A stretch of DNA of 64,000 nucleotides from Streptomyces antibioticus. GTDB lineage: Bacteria > Actinomycetota > Actinomycetes > Streptomycetales > Streptomycetaceae. Below, in pieces: positions 44,043 through 52,599 of this stretch. A program made the translations under genes and the position numbers. The notes beneath the pieces were generated by a model. It saw nothing but the letters and a program-made list of their open reading frames with translations, was not told the origin of the DNA and did not search any database. Each line of letters begins with the position of its first letter. Position 1 is the first letter of the stretch. The stretch covers positions 62,001 through 126,000 of the forward strand of contig NZ_KQ948431.1 in NCBI RefSeq assembly GCF_001514065.1, read 5' to 3'.

Positions 44043-44750
44043 ATGACCACCACACTGATCACCGGAGCCAACAAGGGCCTGGGCTTCGAGACCGCACGCC
44101 GGCTCGTCGAAGCAGGTCACACCGTCTACATCGGCGCCCGCGACGCCGAACGCGGCCGCCGTGCCGCCGAACAGCTCGGCGCCCGCTTCGTCCAGCTCGA
44201 CGTCACCGACGACGCCTCCGTCCAGGCCGCAGCGAAGACCGTCGAGGCCGAGGGCGGCCTGGACGTCCTGGTCAACAACGCCGGCATCGAGGTACGCGGC
44301 CCGGACAACGCCATCCCGACCGCCGCCGACACCACCGCCGACGAGATGCGCACGGTGTTCGAGACCAACGTCTTCGGCGTCGTCCGCGTCACCCACGCCT
44401 TCCTCCCGCTGCTCCGGCGGTCCGCGGCGCCTGTCGTGGTGAACGTGAGCAGCGGCCTGGCCTCCCTGACCGCACTGTCGGACCCGGCCTCGCCGGCCCA
44501 CTTCTACCAGGCCATCGCCTACCCGGCGTCCAAGACCACGGTCAACATGATCACCGTGCAGTACGCCAAGGCGTTCCCGGAGATGCGGATCAACGCCGTC
44601 GAACCGGGCTTCACCGCGACGGACCTCAACGGCCGCACCGGCCACCAGAGCGTCGAGGAGGGCGCCGAGATCATCGTCCGCATGGCCACGACCGGCCCCG
44701 ACGGACCGACCGGCGGCTATTTCGACGCCAAGGGCTCGCTGCCCTGGTGA
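44043..44750 (+). CDS. Short-chain dehydrogenase/reductase (SDR)
   Basis: 235 residues. NAD(P)-binding TGANKGLGFETA at the N-terminus, NNAGIEV, and the catalytic Ser (VNVSSGLASL) with Tyr/Lys (YPASKTTVN) are all present. A classical SDR oxidoreductase; substrate unknown. ATG at 44043 with GGAGGGTGAAG upstream. It is divergent from an XRE/MmyB regulator that probably represses it. Confidence 0.9.
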   Translation: MTTTLITGANKGLGFETARRLVEAGHTVYIGARDAERGRRAAEQLGARFVQLDVTDDASVQAAAKTVEAEGGLDVLVNNAGIEVRGPDNAIPTAADTTADEMRTVFETNVFGVVRVTHAFLPLLRRSAAPVVVNVSSGLASLTALSDPASPAHFYQAIAYPASKTTVNMITVQYAKAFPEMRINAVEPGFTATDLNGRTGHQSVEEGAEIIVRMATTGPDGPTGGYFDAKGSLPW

Positions 44751-44777
44751 TCCGCTGATCGGCGTAGGCTCGCGGCC

Positions 44778-45212
44778 ATGCGGATCTCAGTCTCCTCCGA
44801 CATGGACGAACCCGTGGCGCGAGCCCTGGTCGCCGAGCTGCGCAGCCGGGGCCACGCGGTGACCACGCACGGTGCCCTCGAACCCGGGGCCGACCCCCAG
44901 TGGGCCGTCTGCTCGGAGGCGGCGGCCCGGGAGGTCGCCGACGGGACGGCGGACCAGGCTGTCGTCTGCTGCTGGACCGGCACGGGCGCGTCGATCGCCG
45001 CGAACAAGGTTCCCGGCGTCCGGGCCGCCCTGTGCACCGACGCCTACACCGCGGACGGCGCCCGCCGCTGGAACGACGCCAACGTCCTCGCCCTCGGCCT
45101 GCGCCTGACGTCCGAGCCGCTGATGAAGGAGATCCTCGACGCGTGGTTCGCGGCCGAGGCCAGTGAGGACGCGGAGGACCGGGAGAACGTGGAGCGTCTC
45201 AGGGGGCGGTGA
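44778..45212 (+). CDS. RpiB/LacAB-family sugar-phosphate isomerase-like protein
   Basis: 144 residues. MRISVSSDMDEPVARALVAELRSRGH, the Cys-containing CCWTGTGASIAANKVPGVRAALCTDAYTADGARRWNDANVLALG and the length match the RpiB/LacA/LacB fold. These interconvert aldose and ketose phosphates such as ribose-5-phosphate and ribulose-5-phosphate. It is 27 bases after the SDR stop and could be co-transcribed. It converges on the DUF1272 gene. Confidence 0.85.
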   Translation: MRISVSSDMDEPVARALVAELRSRGHAVTTHGALEPGADPQWAVCSEAAAREVADGTADQAVVCCWTGTGASIAANKVPGVRAALCTDAYTADGARRWNDANVLALGLRLTSEPLMKEILDAWFAAEASEDAEDRENVERLRGR

Positions 45213-45236
45213 CGCTCCACAGTCGCGTACCGCATG

Positions 45237-45431
45237 TCAGGCCGTGTCCGTTCGGGCGGCGGGGCGTGGTCGGGGCACCAGTTCCCCGCCGCAGTTCGGG
45301 CAGATGTGGTGCATGGCCTCGCTGCACGCGACGCAGTACGTGCACTCGTAGACGCAGATGCGCGCGGCGGCGTCCGGCGGCAGTTCGGTCGTCTCGCAGC
45401 GTTCGCAGCGGTCGCGCATTTCCAGTGCCAT
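45237..45431 (-). CDS. Small Cys-rich DUF1272-like zinc protein
   Basis: 64 residues with eight cysteines in pairs: MRDRCERCETTELPPDAAARICVYECTYCVACSEAMHHICPNCGGELVPR. This matches the DUF1272 pattern, likely binding two zinc ions. Function unknown. It may be the last gene of the TetR-DUF4865-phosphotriesterase transcript, as it starts 40 bases after the phosphotriesterase stop. Confidence 0.85.
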   Translation of the reverse strand: MALEMRDRCERCETTELPPDAAARICVYECTYCVACSEAMHHICPNCGGELVPRPRPAARTDTA

Positions 45432-45471
45432 GTACTCCCTCTCGGCGTCGCCCCGTGCCGATCATGCTGGT

Positions 45472-46383
45472 TCACCGCCAGTCGACGGCGAAGGCCCGGC
45501 CGGGATTCACCGTCATCATGCGCTCCACCGTCTCGGCGCCGACGGCCGCCACCAGCCGCGGCCGCACCCGTCGCAGCAGATACGGCATCCCCGGCCCGCC
45601 GTCGACGGACCGGGCCGCCGCGGTCGTCGTGTCGCCGCCCAGCAGCAGCCGGTCGCCGAACCCCGCCTCCGCCAGGGCCCGCACCGCGTCCGGCATCCGC
45701 CAGTCGGTGGCGTGGTGGGCGCGCGACGGCCCGTCGAAGGCGAGCCAACAGCCGGAAGCCGCCGCTTGCACCTGTGTGACGGAGTCGGGGGAGCGGTTGA
45801 GATGCCCCAGGATCACCCGGTGCGGCGGCACGCCCAACTCGCCGCACAGGAGGTCCAGTACGTCCAGTGCGCCCGTGCCCAGTTCCAGGTGCACCGCGAT
45901 CGGCGCCCCCGTCGCGTGGTGGGCCTCGGCCGCCGCCGTCATCGTCCAGCGCGCGTGCGCGTCGAGCGCGTGGAAACCGCCCGCCACCTTGATCAGCCCG
46001 GCCCGCACCCCCGACGTGCCGATACCGACGGTGAGTTCGGCGACGAAGAGCTCCGCGAGCCGGGGACCCCGCAGCTCCTTCAGGACGCGCTCGTCGTAGT
46101 GGACGGCCTGATGCAACCCGGTCGCGGCGACCACGGCGACCCCCGTCTCCCGGGACAGCGGCGGCAGATCGGCGGCCCGCCGCCCCATGCCGTACGGCGT
46201 CCACTGCACCACCGCGCCGCCGCCCTCGGCGCGGAAGGCGACCAGCTCGGCACGGGCCGCGGACACGTCCCGCAGTTCCTGGCCCGGTAGTTGGGGGCTG
46301 CCGAAGAACAGGTGGTCGTGCGCGTCGCACACCCCGAGACCCGCGGGGTCCACGTCGCCGAGGACCGTGCGGACCGCGCTCAC
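45472..46383 (-). CDS. Phosphotriesterase-family amidohydrolase
   Basis: About 303 residues. The metal-binding HDH is visible near the start (VCDAHDHLFFGS), the bridging Lys in AGLIKVAGG, a His in PIAVHLELG and GHLNRS, and the final Asp in LLLGGDTTT. Members hydrolyse phosphotriesters or lactones; the natural substrate here is unknown. The start is one of two tandem GTG codons (46386 or 46383). The second overlaps the TGA of the upstream DUF4865 gene as GTGA, which indicates coupling. Confidence 0.86.
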   Translation of the reverse strand: MSAVRTVLGDVDPAGLGVCDAHDHLFFGSPQLPGQELRDVSAARAELVAFRAEGGGAVVQWTPYGMGRRAADLPPLSRETGVAVVAATGLHQAVHYDERVLKELRGPRLAELFVAELTVGIGTSGVRAGLIKVAGGFHALDAHARWTMTAAAEAHHATGAPIAVHLELGTGALDVLDLLCGELGVPPHRVILGHLNRSPDSVTQVQAAASGCWLAFDGPSRAHHATDWRMPDAVRALAEAGFGDRLLLGGDTTTAAARSVDGGPGMPYLLRRVRPRLVAAVGAETVERMMTVNPGRAFAVDWR

Positions 46384-46964
46384 CACTGACGTCCGCGGGG
46401 CAGCCGGTCCAGGCCCGGCGCCGACAGGTGCAGGACCTGGAAGACATCACCTTCCGCCTTGGGGGTGTCGTGTGCCCACAGCGAGAAGTGGACGAGCTCC
46501 CAGCGGGACGTGTCGACGCCGGCCGCCGCGAGCAGCGCCCCGTCCTCATCCGCCAACCGCCTCGCCTCACCCGCCGCGTCCGCCGTGAGCGGCCCCAACT
46601 CCACTCCGTCCGGCACGGGTCGACGCCGCCGCACCGCGACCCGCGCGCGGGAGCCCACGTCGCCGCCCTCCTCGTACGCCAGACCGGTCCACTGCCGTAC
46701 CGACGGCCGGCCGAAGTCGTTGCTCACCCCCTGGAAACCACCGCCCCAGAGAAAGGAGTTCATGCCCTCGACGGTGTTCCAGAGGTAGAACGGCGCGTAC
46801 TGGTTCACGGGGGAGCCGTGCTCGCCGCGCTCCCGCATCAGATACGCCTTCAGGCCCAGGCCCTCCCAGTCGTCGAGCAGATGTCCCTTGGCGGCGACGC
46901 GGGCCCGGATGACGTCCATGTCGTAGGCGGCGGGCAGCGTGAGCTCGTACTGCATGGCGTGCAT
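46380..46964 (-). CDS. DUF4865 family protein
   Basis: 194 residues. It begins MHAMQYELTLPAAYDMDVIRARVAAKGHLLDDWEGLGLKAYLMRERG and continues PVNQYAPFYLWNTVEGMNSFLWGGGFQGVSNDFGRP, the conserved DUF4865 pattern. Family function unknown; the fold is probably ferredoxin-like. GGGAGG precedes the ATG at 46964 by eight bases. It lies between TetR and phosphotriesterase genes in one operon, an arrangement seen elsewhere in actinobacteria to my recollection. Confidence 0.85.
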   Translation of the reverse strand: MHAMQYELTLPAAYDMDVIRARVAAKGHLLDDWEGLGLKAYLMRERGEHGSPVNQYAPFYLWNTVEGMNSFLWGGGFQGVSNDFGRPSVRQWTGLAYEEGGDVGSRARVAVRRRRPVPDGVELGPLTADAAGEARRLADEDGALLAAAGVDTSRWELVHFSLWAHDTPKAEGDVFQVLHLSAPGLDRLPRGRQW

Positions 46965-46980
46965 GTAGAAAGCCTCCCGG

Positions 46981-47544
46981 CTATCGCTGTTGAGGGGCGA
47001 GGAGCGACAGCAGCCCCCGGACACCCGCGTCGAACGCTGCCGGCGACCCGGCCGCGCGGGCCAGGACGTAGCCGCCCTGAACGGTGGCGACGACGGTGGC
47101 CGCGATCGCCTCGCCGTCCAGTGAGGGCGCGAACTCGCCCTGTTCCTGGCCCTCTTCGACGATCCCGGCGATCCGTTCCCGGAGCCAGTCGAGCGTCTCG
47201 TCCACCGGGGCGCGCAGCTCGTCGCTCGCGACGACGTCCGGGTCCATGGTCAGCCGGCCGACCGGGCAGCCGCGCAGCACCTCGCGCTCACGCAGCAGAT
47301 AGGCCTCGATGCGCTCGTACGGCGTCCCGGGCCCGCCCAGTACTCCCTCAGCGGTAGCCCGCATCTCCTCGGCCGTCCGCCGGATCGCGGCCAGCGCGAG
47401 GTCGGGTTTGCCGCTGAAATGGTGGTACATGCTGCCCTGCCCGGCGCCCGAGCGCTCCAGGATGGCCTTGGGGCTCGTGCCGACGTAGCCGCGTTCCCAC
47501 AGCAGCTCGCGGGTGGACTCGATCAGTCGCTCCGGGGTGCTCAT
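46981..47544 (-). CDS. TetR-family transcriptional regulator
   Basis: 187 residues. N-terminal TetR HTH: LIESTRELLWERGYVGTSPKAILERSGAGQGSMYHHFSGKPDL. The C-terminal ligand domain resembles the LmrA/YxaF group. ATG at 47544 lacks a clear Shine-Dalgarno site, and an imperfect 20-bp palindrome lies eight bases upstream, so a short leader and autoregulation are likely. It is the first gene of the DUF4865-phosphotriesterase operon, with 16 bases to the next gene. Confidence 0.9.
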   Translation of the reverse strand: MSTPERLIESTRELLWERGYVGTSPKAILERSGAGQGSMYHHFSGKPDLALAAIRRTAEEMRATAEGVLGGPGTPYERIEAYLLREREVLRGCPVGRLTMDPDVVASDELRAPVDETLDWLRERIAGIVEEGQEQGEFAPSLDGEAIAATVVATVQGGYVLARAAGSPAAFDAGVRGLLSLLAPQQR

Positions 47545-47552
47545 GAACGCAC

Positions 47553-47572
47553 TGTACATACTAGTAGTTACA
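47553..47572. promoter_or_regulatory. Probable TetR operator (autoregulation)
   Basis: TGTACATACTAGTAGTTACA is a 20-bp imperfect palindrome, 16 of 20 bases symmetric around ACTAGT. It lies right before the TetR start codon and is AT-rich in otherwise GC-rich DNA. Position and symmetry fit a TetR site controlling the regulator and the genes behind it. Confidence 0.65.
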
Positions 47573-47711
47573 AAAAATAGGGCCCTGTCGTACTCCTGTC
47601 GTACTCCCGGGGAGGTACCCGCACTGCCGCTGGCTGTACGACGACCCGGACCCCCGGTCGAAGCCACTCTCGAGACATCACCGGAACCCCTCACTAGGGA
47701 GATGACCCGAG

Positions 47712-47993
47712 ATGCAGACCCTGGCGCACTGGGACGGCGGGCCCGGCCCGTGGATCCTCTTCTTCCCGCTGATCTGGGCGGCCGTGGTCGTCGGCGCCGT
47801 CACCGTCCTGCGCCGCACGGCATGGCGCGGCCGCGGCGGCCCCCGCCGGTTCGCCGTCGACGACAACTCGCCCCTGACCGTGCTCGGCCACCGCTTCGCC
47901 TCCGGCGAGATCGACGAGGACGAGTACTGGCGCCGGCTCTCCGTCCTTGACGAGCAGTTCGGCCGCCGCCCGGGCAAGGGCGGTGCGGCATGA
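47712..47993 (+). CDS. SHOCT-domain small membrane protein
   Basis: 93 residues. One transmembrane span (WILFFPLIWAAVVVGAVTVL) is followed by a C-terminal SHOCT motif (PLTVLGHRFASGEIDEDEYWRRLSVLDE). Such proteins may help oligomerisation or membrane placement of partners. Its stop overlaps the start of the ABC ATPase gene by ATGA, so the three-gene unit with the ABC exporter is translationally coupled. Confidence 0.85.
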   Translation: MQTLAHWDGGPGPWILFFPLIWAAVVVGAVTVLRRTAWRGRGGPRRFAVDDNSPLTVLGHRFASGEIDEDEYWRRLSVLDEQFGRRPGKGGAA

Positions 47994-48763
47994 CCGTCAC
48001 GACCGAGGTGCGCACCGCCGCACGCGTGGTCGACGCGGTGAAGGTGTACGGCGGTGGCGACACCGCCGTACGCGCCCTGGGCGGCGTGAGCATCACCTTC
48101 CCCGCCGGGCGCTTCACCGCGATCATGGGGCCCTCGGGCTCCGGCAAGTCCACCCTCATGCACTGCGCGGCCGGTCTCGACACCCTCAGCGCGGGTGCCG
48201 CCTACATCGGCGACACCGAACTGGGCTCCCTGGACGACCGCCGCCTGACCCTCCTGCGGCGCGACCGGGTCGGTTTCGTCTTCCAGGCGTTCAACCTGGT
48301 GCCGACGCTGACCGTGCGGGAGAACATCACGCTCCCGCTCGACCTGGCCGGCCGCGAGGGCGACCAGGAGTGGGTCGAGGCCCTGATCGACGTCGTCGGT
48401 CTGCGCGACCGGCTGCACCACCGCCCGTCCGAGCTCTCCGGCGGGCAGCAGCAACGCGTCGCCGTGGCCCGGGCGTTCGCCGGGCAGCCGGACGTCGTCT
48501 TCGCCGACGAACCGACCGGCAACCTCGACTCCCGCTCCGGCGGGGAAGTCCTCGGCCTCCTCGGCCGCACGGTGCGCCACACCTCCCGCACGGTCGTCAT
48601 GGTCACCCACGACCCCGTGGCCGCCGCCCACGCCGACGAGGTCGTCTTCCTCGCCGACGGGCGCCTGGTGGACCGTATGACCGCACCGACCGCCGAACGG
48701 GTCCTGGACCGCATGAAGGCCTTCGACGCGGGCACCTCCGCGGCCTCGGAGGTGCCGTCATGA
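47990..48763 (+). CDS. ABC transporter ATP-binding protein (MacB/LolD type)
   Basis: 257 residues. Walker A GPSGSGKST, the Q-loop region FVFQAFNLVPTLTVRENI, signature LSGGQQQRVAVARA, Walker B VVFADEPTGNLDS and the H-loop VTHDP are intact. The sequence is of the LolD/MacB/FtsE class, which works with FtsX-like permeases. It overlaps both neighbours by four bases (ATGA). The partner is the permease that follows. Confidence 0.93.
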   Translation: MTVTTEVRTAARVVDAVKVYGGGDTAVRALGGVSITFPAGRFTAIMGPSGSGKSTLMHCAAGLDTLSAGAAYIGDTELGSLDDRRLTLLRRDRVGFVFQAFNLVPTLTVRENITLPLDLAGREGDQEWVEALIDVVGLRDRLHHRPSELSGGQQQRVAVARAFAGQPDVVFADEPTGNLDSRSGGEVLGLLGRTVRHTSRTVVMVTHDPVAAAHADEVVFLADGRLVDRMTAPTAERVLDRMKAFDAGTSAASEVPS

Positions 48764-51321
48764 ACGCCGCCGTGCGCCTCAGTGCCTCTTCCCTGCGCGC
48801 CCACAAGCGGCGCTTCGCCGGGACCTTCCTGGCCGTGTTCCTCGGCGTCGCCTTCCTCGCGGGCACCCTCGTCATGGGCGACACCCTGCGCGCCAGTTTC
48901 GACTCGATGTTCGGGCGGGCCGCCAGTGGCACGGACGCCGTGGTCCGCAGCGCCGACGCCATCACCACCCCCGGCGAGAGCGAGGGCGTGCGGGCACCGG
49001 TCCCCGCGGACCTCGTGGACGCCATCGAGAGGGTCCCCGGCGTGGCCGCGGCCGCCCCCGACATCCAGGGCGCCGGCCAGCTCGTCGGCGCCGACGGCGA
49101 CCCCATCGGCGGCAAGGGCCCGCCCACCCTCGCAGGCAACTGGATCAGGGACCCCGAGCTCAACGCCTACCGACTGGCCGAGGGCCGCGCCCCCGCCCGG
49201 TCCGGCGAGGTCGTCATCGACCGGGGCACCGCCGAGCGGGGTGGCCTGCACCTCGGCGACACGACGACCCTGCGCACCCCCGACCCGGTGAAGGTGACCG
49301 TCGTCGGCCTGGCCACCTTCGGCGGCGAGGACGGCATGGCCCAGGTGACCTTCACCGGTATGACCCGCGCGGACGCCGAGAAGTACCTGACGGCCCGGCC
49401 GGGCGAGGCGTCGACCATCAAGGTCCGGGCCGCCCCCGGCGTCGGCCAGCAGCAGCTGGTCGACCGGCTGACTCCCGTGCTCCCCAAGGGAGTCGAGGCG
49501 ATCACCGGGCAGGAGTCGGCGGAGGAGAACACCGAGATGATCTCCAGCCAGTTCCTGACCGTCTTCACCCTCTTCCTCCTCGTCTTCTCCGGCGTCGCGC
49601 TGCTGGTCGCGACCTTCTCCATCCACAACACCTTCGCGATCGTCGTCGCCCAACGCACCCGTGAGAACGCCCTGTTGCGCGCCCTCGGTGCCTCCCGGCG
49701 CCAGGTCACGGCGTCGACCCTCGTGGAGGCCACCGCGGTCGCGGTGACCGCCTCGCTCGCGGGCCTGGCAGGCGGCATCGGTATCGCCGCCGGTCTCCAG
49801 GCCCTGTTCCCGGCGATCGGGTTCCCCTTCCCCGAGGGCGACTTGGTGGTCAGCGCGCTGTCCCTGCTGCTGCCGCTCGCCGTGGGCACCGTCGTCTGCC
49901 TCGGCTCCGCGCTGCTGCCCGCCGTCCGCGCCGGCCGCACCGCACCCATGGCGGCCCTGCGGGAGACGGCGGTCGACACCTCCGCCGCCTCCCGCGTCCG
50001 CGCCGTCACCGGTCTGGGCCTCGGCGCCCTCGCCCTGGGCCTGACGATCGGAGGCGTCCTGGTCACCCCGTCGCTGTGGCTCGCCGGCGTCGGAGCCGTG
50101 CTCGCCCTGGCCGCGTTCGTGGTGCTCGGCCCGGTCGCCTCGACCACGGCGGTACGGGTCCTCGGCGGCCCGCTCGACCGGCTGCGGGGTGTCACCGGCG
50201 GCCTCGCCCGCCGCAACGCCCTGCGCAGCCCGAGGCGGACGGCCGCCACCGCGAGCGCGCTGATGATCGGCGTCGCGGTCGTGGCCCTGTTCACCGTCTT
50301 CGCCGCCTCGCTGAAGGCGACCATGGACCAGACGGTCTCGCGCTCCTTCGCGGGCGACGTGGCCGTGAGCACCCCGTCGTTCGGCGCGGGCGGCAGCGGT
50401 CTGAGCCCCCGGCTGGCGGGCGCTGTAGCCCGGTTGCCCGAGGTGGACACCGCCGTGGGTCTCGGTCGCGGGGTCGCCGAAGTCGACGGCAAGGGACGGG
50501 CGTTGACCGTCACCGACCCGCTGGCTCTGGAGCGCACCTTCGACCTGGGCGACGTCCGCGGCTCCTTTGCCGGCCTCGGCACCGACGGCATCGCCGTCAC
50601 CCGGAGCGAGGCCGACAAGCAGGGCCTGAGGACCGGCGACAGGACCCGGCTCACCTTCACCGACGGCCAGACGAAGAGCTTCACGGTCCGCGCCGTCTAC
50701 GGACGCTCCGAACTGGCAGGGGACTACGTCATCACCCGCGCCGCCTGGGCACCGCACCGCACACAGGACTCCGACACCCTGCTGGCCGTGTCGTTCAAGG
50801 ACGGCGTCAGTACGGACACCGGCAAGGCCGCCGTGGAGAAGGTGGCCGAGCACTACGGCAGCCCCGAGGTGCAGACCCGGGACGAGTACGCGCAGTCGTC
50901 GGCGGCCGGCATCGACATGATGCTCACCCTCGTCTACGCCCTGCTGGCCCTCGCCGTCCTCATCGCGCTCCTCGGCATCGCCAACACCCTGACCCTGGCG
51001 ATCCACGAACGCACCCGCGAACTGGGCCTGTTGCGGGCCGTCGGACAGACCCGCTCCCAACTGCGGGCCATGGTCCGCTGGGAGGCGATCCTGGTCGCCG
51101 CCTTCGGCACCGTCGGCGGCCTCGGCCTCGGCGCCTTCCTGGGCTGGGTCCTGGTCAAGGCCTCCGACGGCGCGAGCGACAGCACGTTCGCCTTCGCGAT
51201 GCCGCCGGCACAACTGGCGATCGTGGCCCTGGTCGGCATCGCGGCGGGCGCCCTGGCGGGCCTGCGCCCGGCCGGGAGGGCCGCCCGTCTGGACGTACTG
51301 CGGGCGATCGCCACGGAGTGA
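48760..51321 (+). CDS. FtsX-like ABC permease (MacB-type, duplicated)
   Basis: 853 residues. It holds two FtsX-type permease halves. An N-terminal span (FAGTFLAVFLGVAFLAGTLVMGDTL), a large extracellular MacB-like periplasmic core domain, and a three-span block at about 265-420 (RTRENALLRALGASRRQVTASTLVEA) are followed by a second core domain. A final three-span block contains HERTRELGLLRAVGQTRSQLRAMVRWEA. With its ATPase it would act as a mechanotransmission exporter for a lipid, peptide or antibiotic rather than an importer. The 3' end is followed by two 37-bp direct repeats. Confidence 0.9.
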   Translation: MNAAVRLSASSLRAHKRRFAGTFLAVFLGVAFLAGTLVMGDTLRASFDSMFGRAASGTDAVVRSADAITTPGESEGVRAPVPADLVDAIERVPGVAAAAPDIQGAGQLVGADGDPIGGKGPPTLAGNWIRDPELNAYRLAEGRAPARSGEVVIDRGTAERGGLHLGDTTTLRTPDPVKVTVVGLATFGGEDGMAQVTFTGMTRADAEKYLTARPGEASTIKVRAAPGVGQQQLVDRLTPVLPKGVEAITGQESAEENTEMISSQFLTVFTLFLLVFSGVALLVATFSIHNTFAIVVAQRTRENALLRALGASRRQVTASTLVEATAVAVTASLAGLAGGIGIAAGLQALFPAIGFPFPEGDLVVSALSLLLPLAVGTVVCLGSALLPAVRAGRTAPMAALRETAVDTSAASRVRAVTGLGLGALALGLTIGGVLVTPSLWLAGVGAVLALAAFVVLGPVASTTAVRVLGGPLDRLRGVTGGLARRNALRSPRRTAATASALMIGVAVVALFTVFAASLKATMDQTVSRSFAGDVAVSTPSFGAGGSGLSPRLAGAVARLPEVDTAVGLGRGVAEVDGKGRALTVTDPLALERTFDLGDVRGSFAGLGTDGIAVTRSEADKQGLRTGDRTRLTFTDGQTKSFTVRAVYGRSELAGDYVITRAAWAPHRTQDSDTLLAVSFKDGVSTDTGKAAVEKVAEHYGSPEVQTRDEYAQSSAAGIDMMLTLVYALLALAVLIALLGIANTLTLAIHERTRELGLLRAVGQTRSQLRAMVRWEAILVAAFGTVGGLGLGAFLGWVLVKASDGASDSTFAFAMPPAQLAIVALVGIAAGALAGLRPAGRAARLDVLRAIATE

Positions 51322-51342
51322 CGGGCCTGCGGACCGGTGGTG

Positions 51343-51423
51343 CGAGGCAACTCTGTCGAGTTGCTTGCCCCCCGGTCCGCGCGGGTCGAGGCAACCCTGT
51401 CGAGTTCCTTGACCCCCGGTCCG
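51343..51423. repeat. Two 37-bp direct repeats between the ABC permease and mycothiol dehydrogenase genes
   Basis: Copy 1 at 51343-51379 and copy 2 at 51387-51423 match in 34 of 37 positions and are seven bases apart. Copy 1 also contains a perfect 7-bp stem, GCAACTC-TGTC-GAGTTGC, which is degenerate in copy 2. They lie between the permease stop and the mscR promoter. They could be a duplicated terminator or a duplicated binding site. Confidence 0.75.
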
Positions 51424-51439
51424 TGCTCCATGATGCTGT

Positions 51440-51475
51440 GTTGCGGCACATGAAATACGTGCCGTAATGAGCAAC
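51440..51475. promoter_or_regulatory. Nested inverted repeat before mscR, possible IclR sites
   Basis: GTTGCGGCAC on the left and GTGCCG plus GCAAC on the right make a nested imperfect inverted repeat over 36 bases, 38 bases before the mscR start. The two ends carry a GTTGCG half site (51440-51445) and a GCAAC half site. These are the same half sites as in the GTTGCG-N5-CGCAAC motif of the betaine cluster, but the spacing to good partners is poorer. Confidence 0.4.
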
Positions 51476-51513
51476 ATATGCTGCCAGACGCGATCATCAC
51501 CCGAGGAGTGGCC

Positions 51514-52599
51514 ATGTCGCACCAGGTCCGTGCCGTCGTCGCGCGGGGCAAGGGCGCCCCCGTCAGCCTGGAGACGATCATCGTGCCCGACCCGGGTCCG
51601 GGCGAGGCGCTGGTGAAGATCGAGGCCTGCGGGGTCTGCCACACCGATCTGCACTACCGCGAGGGCGGCATCAACGACGACTTCCCCTTCCTGCTGGGTC
51701 ACGAGGCCGCGGGTGTCGTGGAGTCGGTGGGGGAGGGCGTCACCGACGTGGCCCCCGGTGACTTCGTGATCCTCAACTGGCGTGCGGTGTGCGGACAGTG
51801 CCGGGCGTGTCAGCGCGGCCGCCCCTGGTACTGCTTCAACACCCACAATGCCAAGCAGAAGATGACCCTCACCGACGGCACCGAGCTGTCGCCCGCGCTG
51901 GGGATCGGCGCCTTCGCTGAGAAGACGCTGGTGGCGGCGGGGCAGTGCACCAAGGTCGACCGGTCTGCCTCGGCGGCCGCCGCCGGGCTGCTGGGCTGCG
52001 GCGTGATGGCCGGTATCGGCGCGGCCATCAACACCGGCAACGTCGGACGCGGCGACTCGGTCGCCGTCATCGGCTGCGGCGGCGTCGGTGCCGCGGCGAT
52101 CGCCGGTTCCGGTCTGGCGGGCGCGGCCAAGGTCATCGCCGTCGACATCGACGACCGCAAACTGGAGACCGCGAAGAAGCTGGGCGCCACCCACACCGTC
52201 AACTCCAAGGCGACCGATGCCGTCGAGGCGATCCGCGAGCTGACCGGTGGCTTCGGCGCCGACGTCGTCATCGAGGCGGTCGGCCGCCCGGAGACCTACC
52301 AGCAGGCCTTCTACGCCCGCGACCTCGCCGGCGCCGTCGTCCTCGTCGGCGTACCCACCCCGGAGATGAAGCTGGAGCTGCCGCTCCTGGACGTCTTCGG
52401 CCGCGGTGGCGCCCTGAAGTCCTCCTGGTACGGCGACTGCCTGCCGAGCCGCGACTTCCCGATGCTCATCGACCTCTACCTCCAGGGCCGGCTCGACCTC
52501 GACGCCTTCGTCACCGAGACCATCGCCCTGGACGAGGTCGAGAAGGCCTTCGAGCGGATGCACGACGGCGACGTCCTGCGCTCGGTGGTGGTCTTCTGA
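51514..52599 (+). CDS. mscR: S-(hydroxymethyl)mycothiol dehydrogenase
   Basis: 361 residues. A zinc-dependent medium-chain alcohol dehydrogenase. The catalytic zinc Cys is in [18 protein letters not shown], the GHE motif in [16 protein letters not shown], the structural zinc Cys cluster in [15 protein letters not shown], and the Rossmann loop is [12 protein letters not shown]. The sequence matches the mycothiol-dependent formaldehyde dehydrogenase group, which oxidises the formaldehyde-mycothiol adduct with NAD+. ATG at 51514 with GAGGAG upstream. It heads a unit with the MBL hydrolase. In this neighbourhood its substrate would be formaldehyde from betaine demethylation. Confidence 0.92.
   Translation: MSHQVRAVVARGKGAPVSLETIIVPDPGPGEALVKIEACGVCHTDLHYREGGINDDFPFLLGHEAAGVVESVGEGVTDVAPGDFVILNWRAVCGQCRACQRGRPWYCFNTHNAKQKMTLTDGTELSPALGIGAFAEKTLVAAGQCTKVDRSASAAAAGLLGCGVMAGIGAAINTGNVGRGDSVAVIGCGGVGAAAIAGSGLAGAAKVIAVDIDDRKLETAKKLGATHTVNSKATDAVEAIRELTGGFGADVVIEAVGRPETYQQAFYARDLAGAVVLVGVPTPEMKLELPLLDVFGRGGALKSSWYGDCLPSRDFPMLIDLYLQGRLDLDAFVTETIALDEVEKAFERMHDGDVLRSVVVF

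Noticed and set aside
48202..52563. A 1453-codon minus-strand open frame across the ABC permease and mscR genes
   Set aside because: It is antisense to two well-supported genes, has no domain motifs and crosses an intergenic region. It is a composition artefact.
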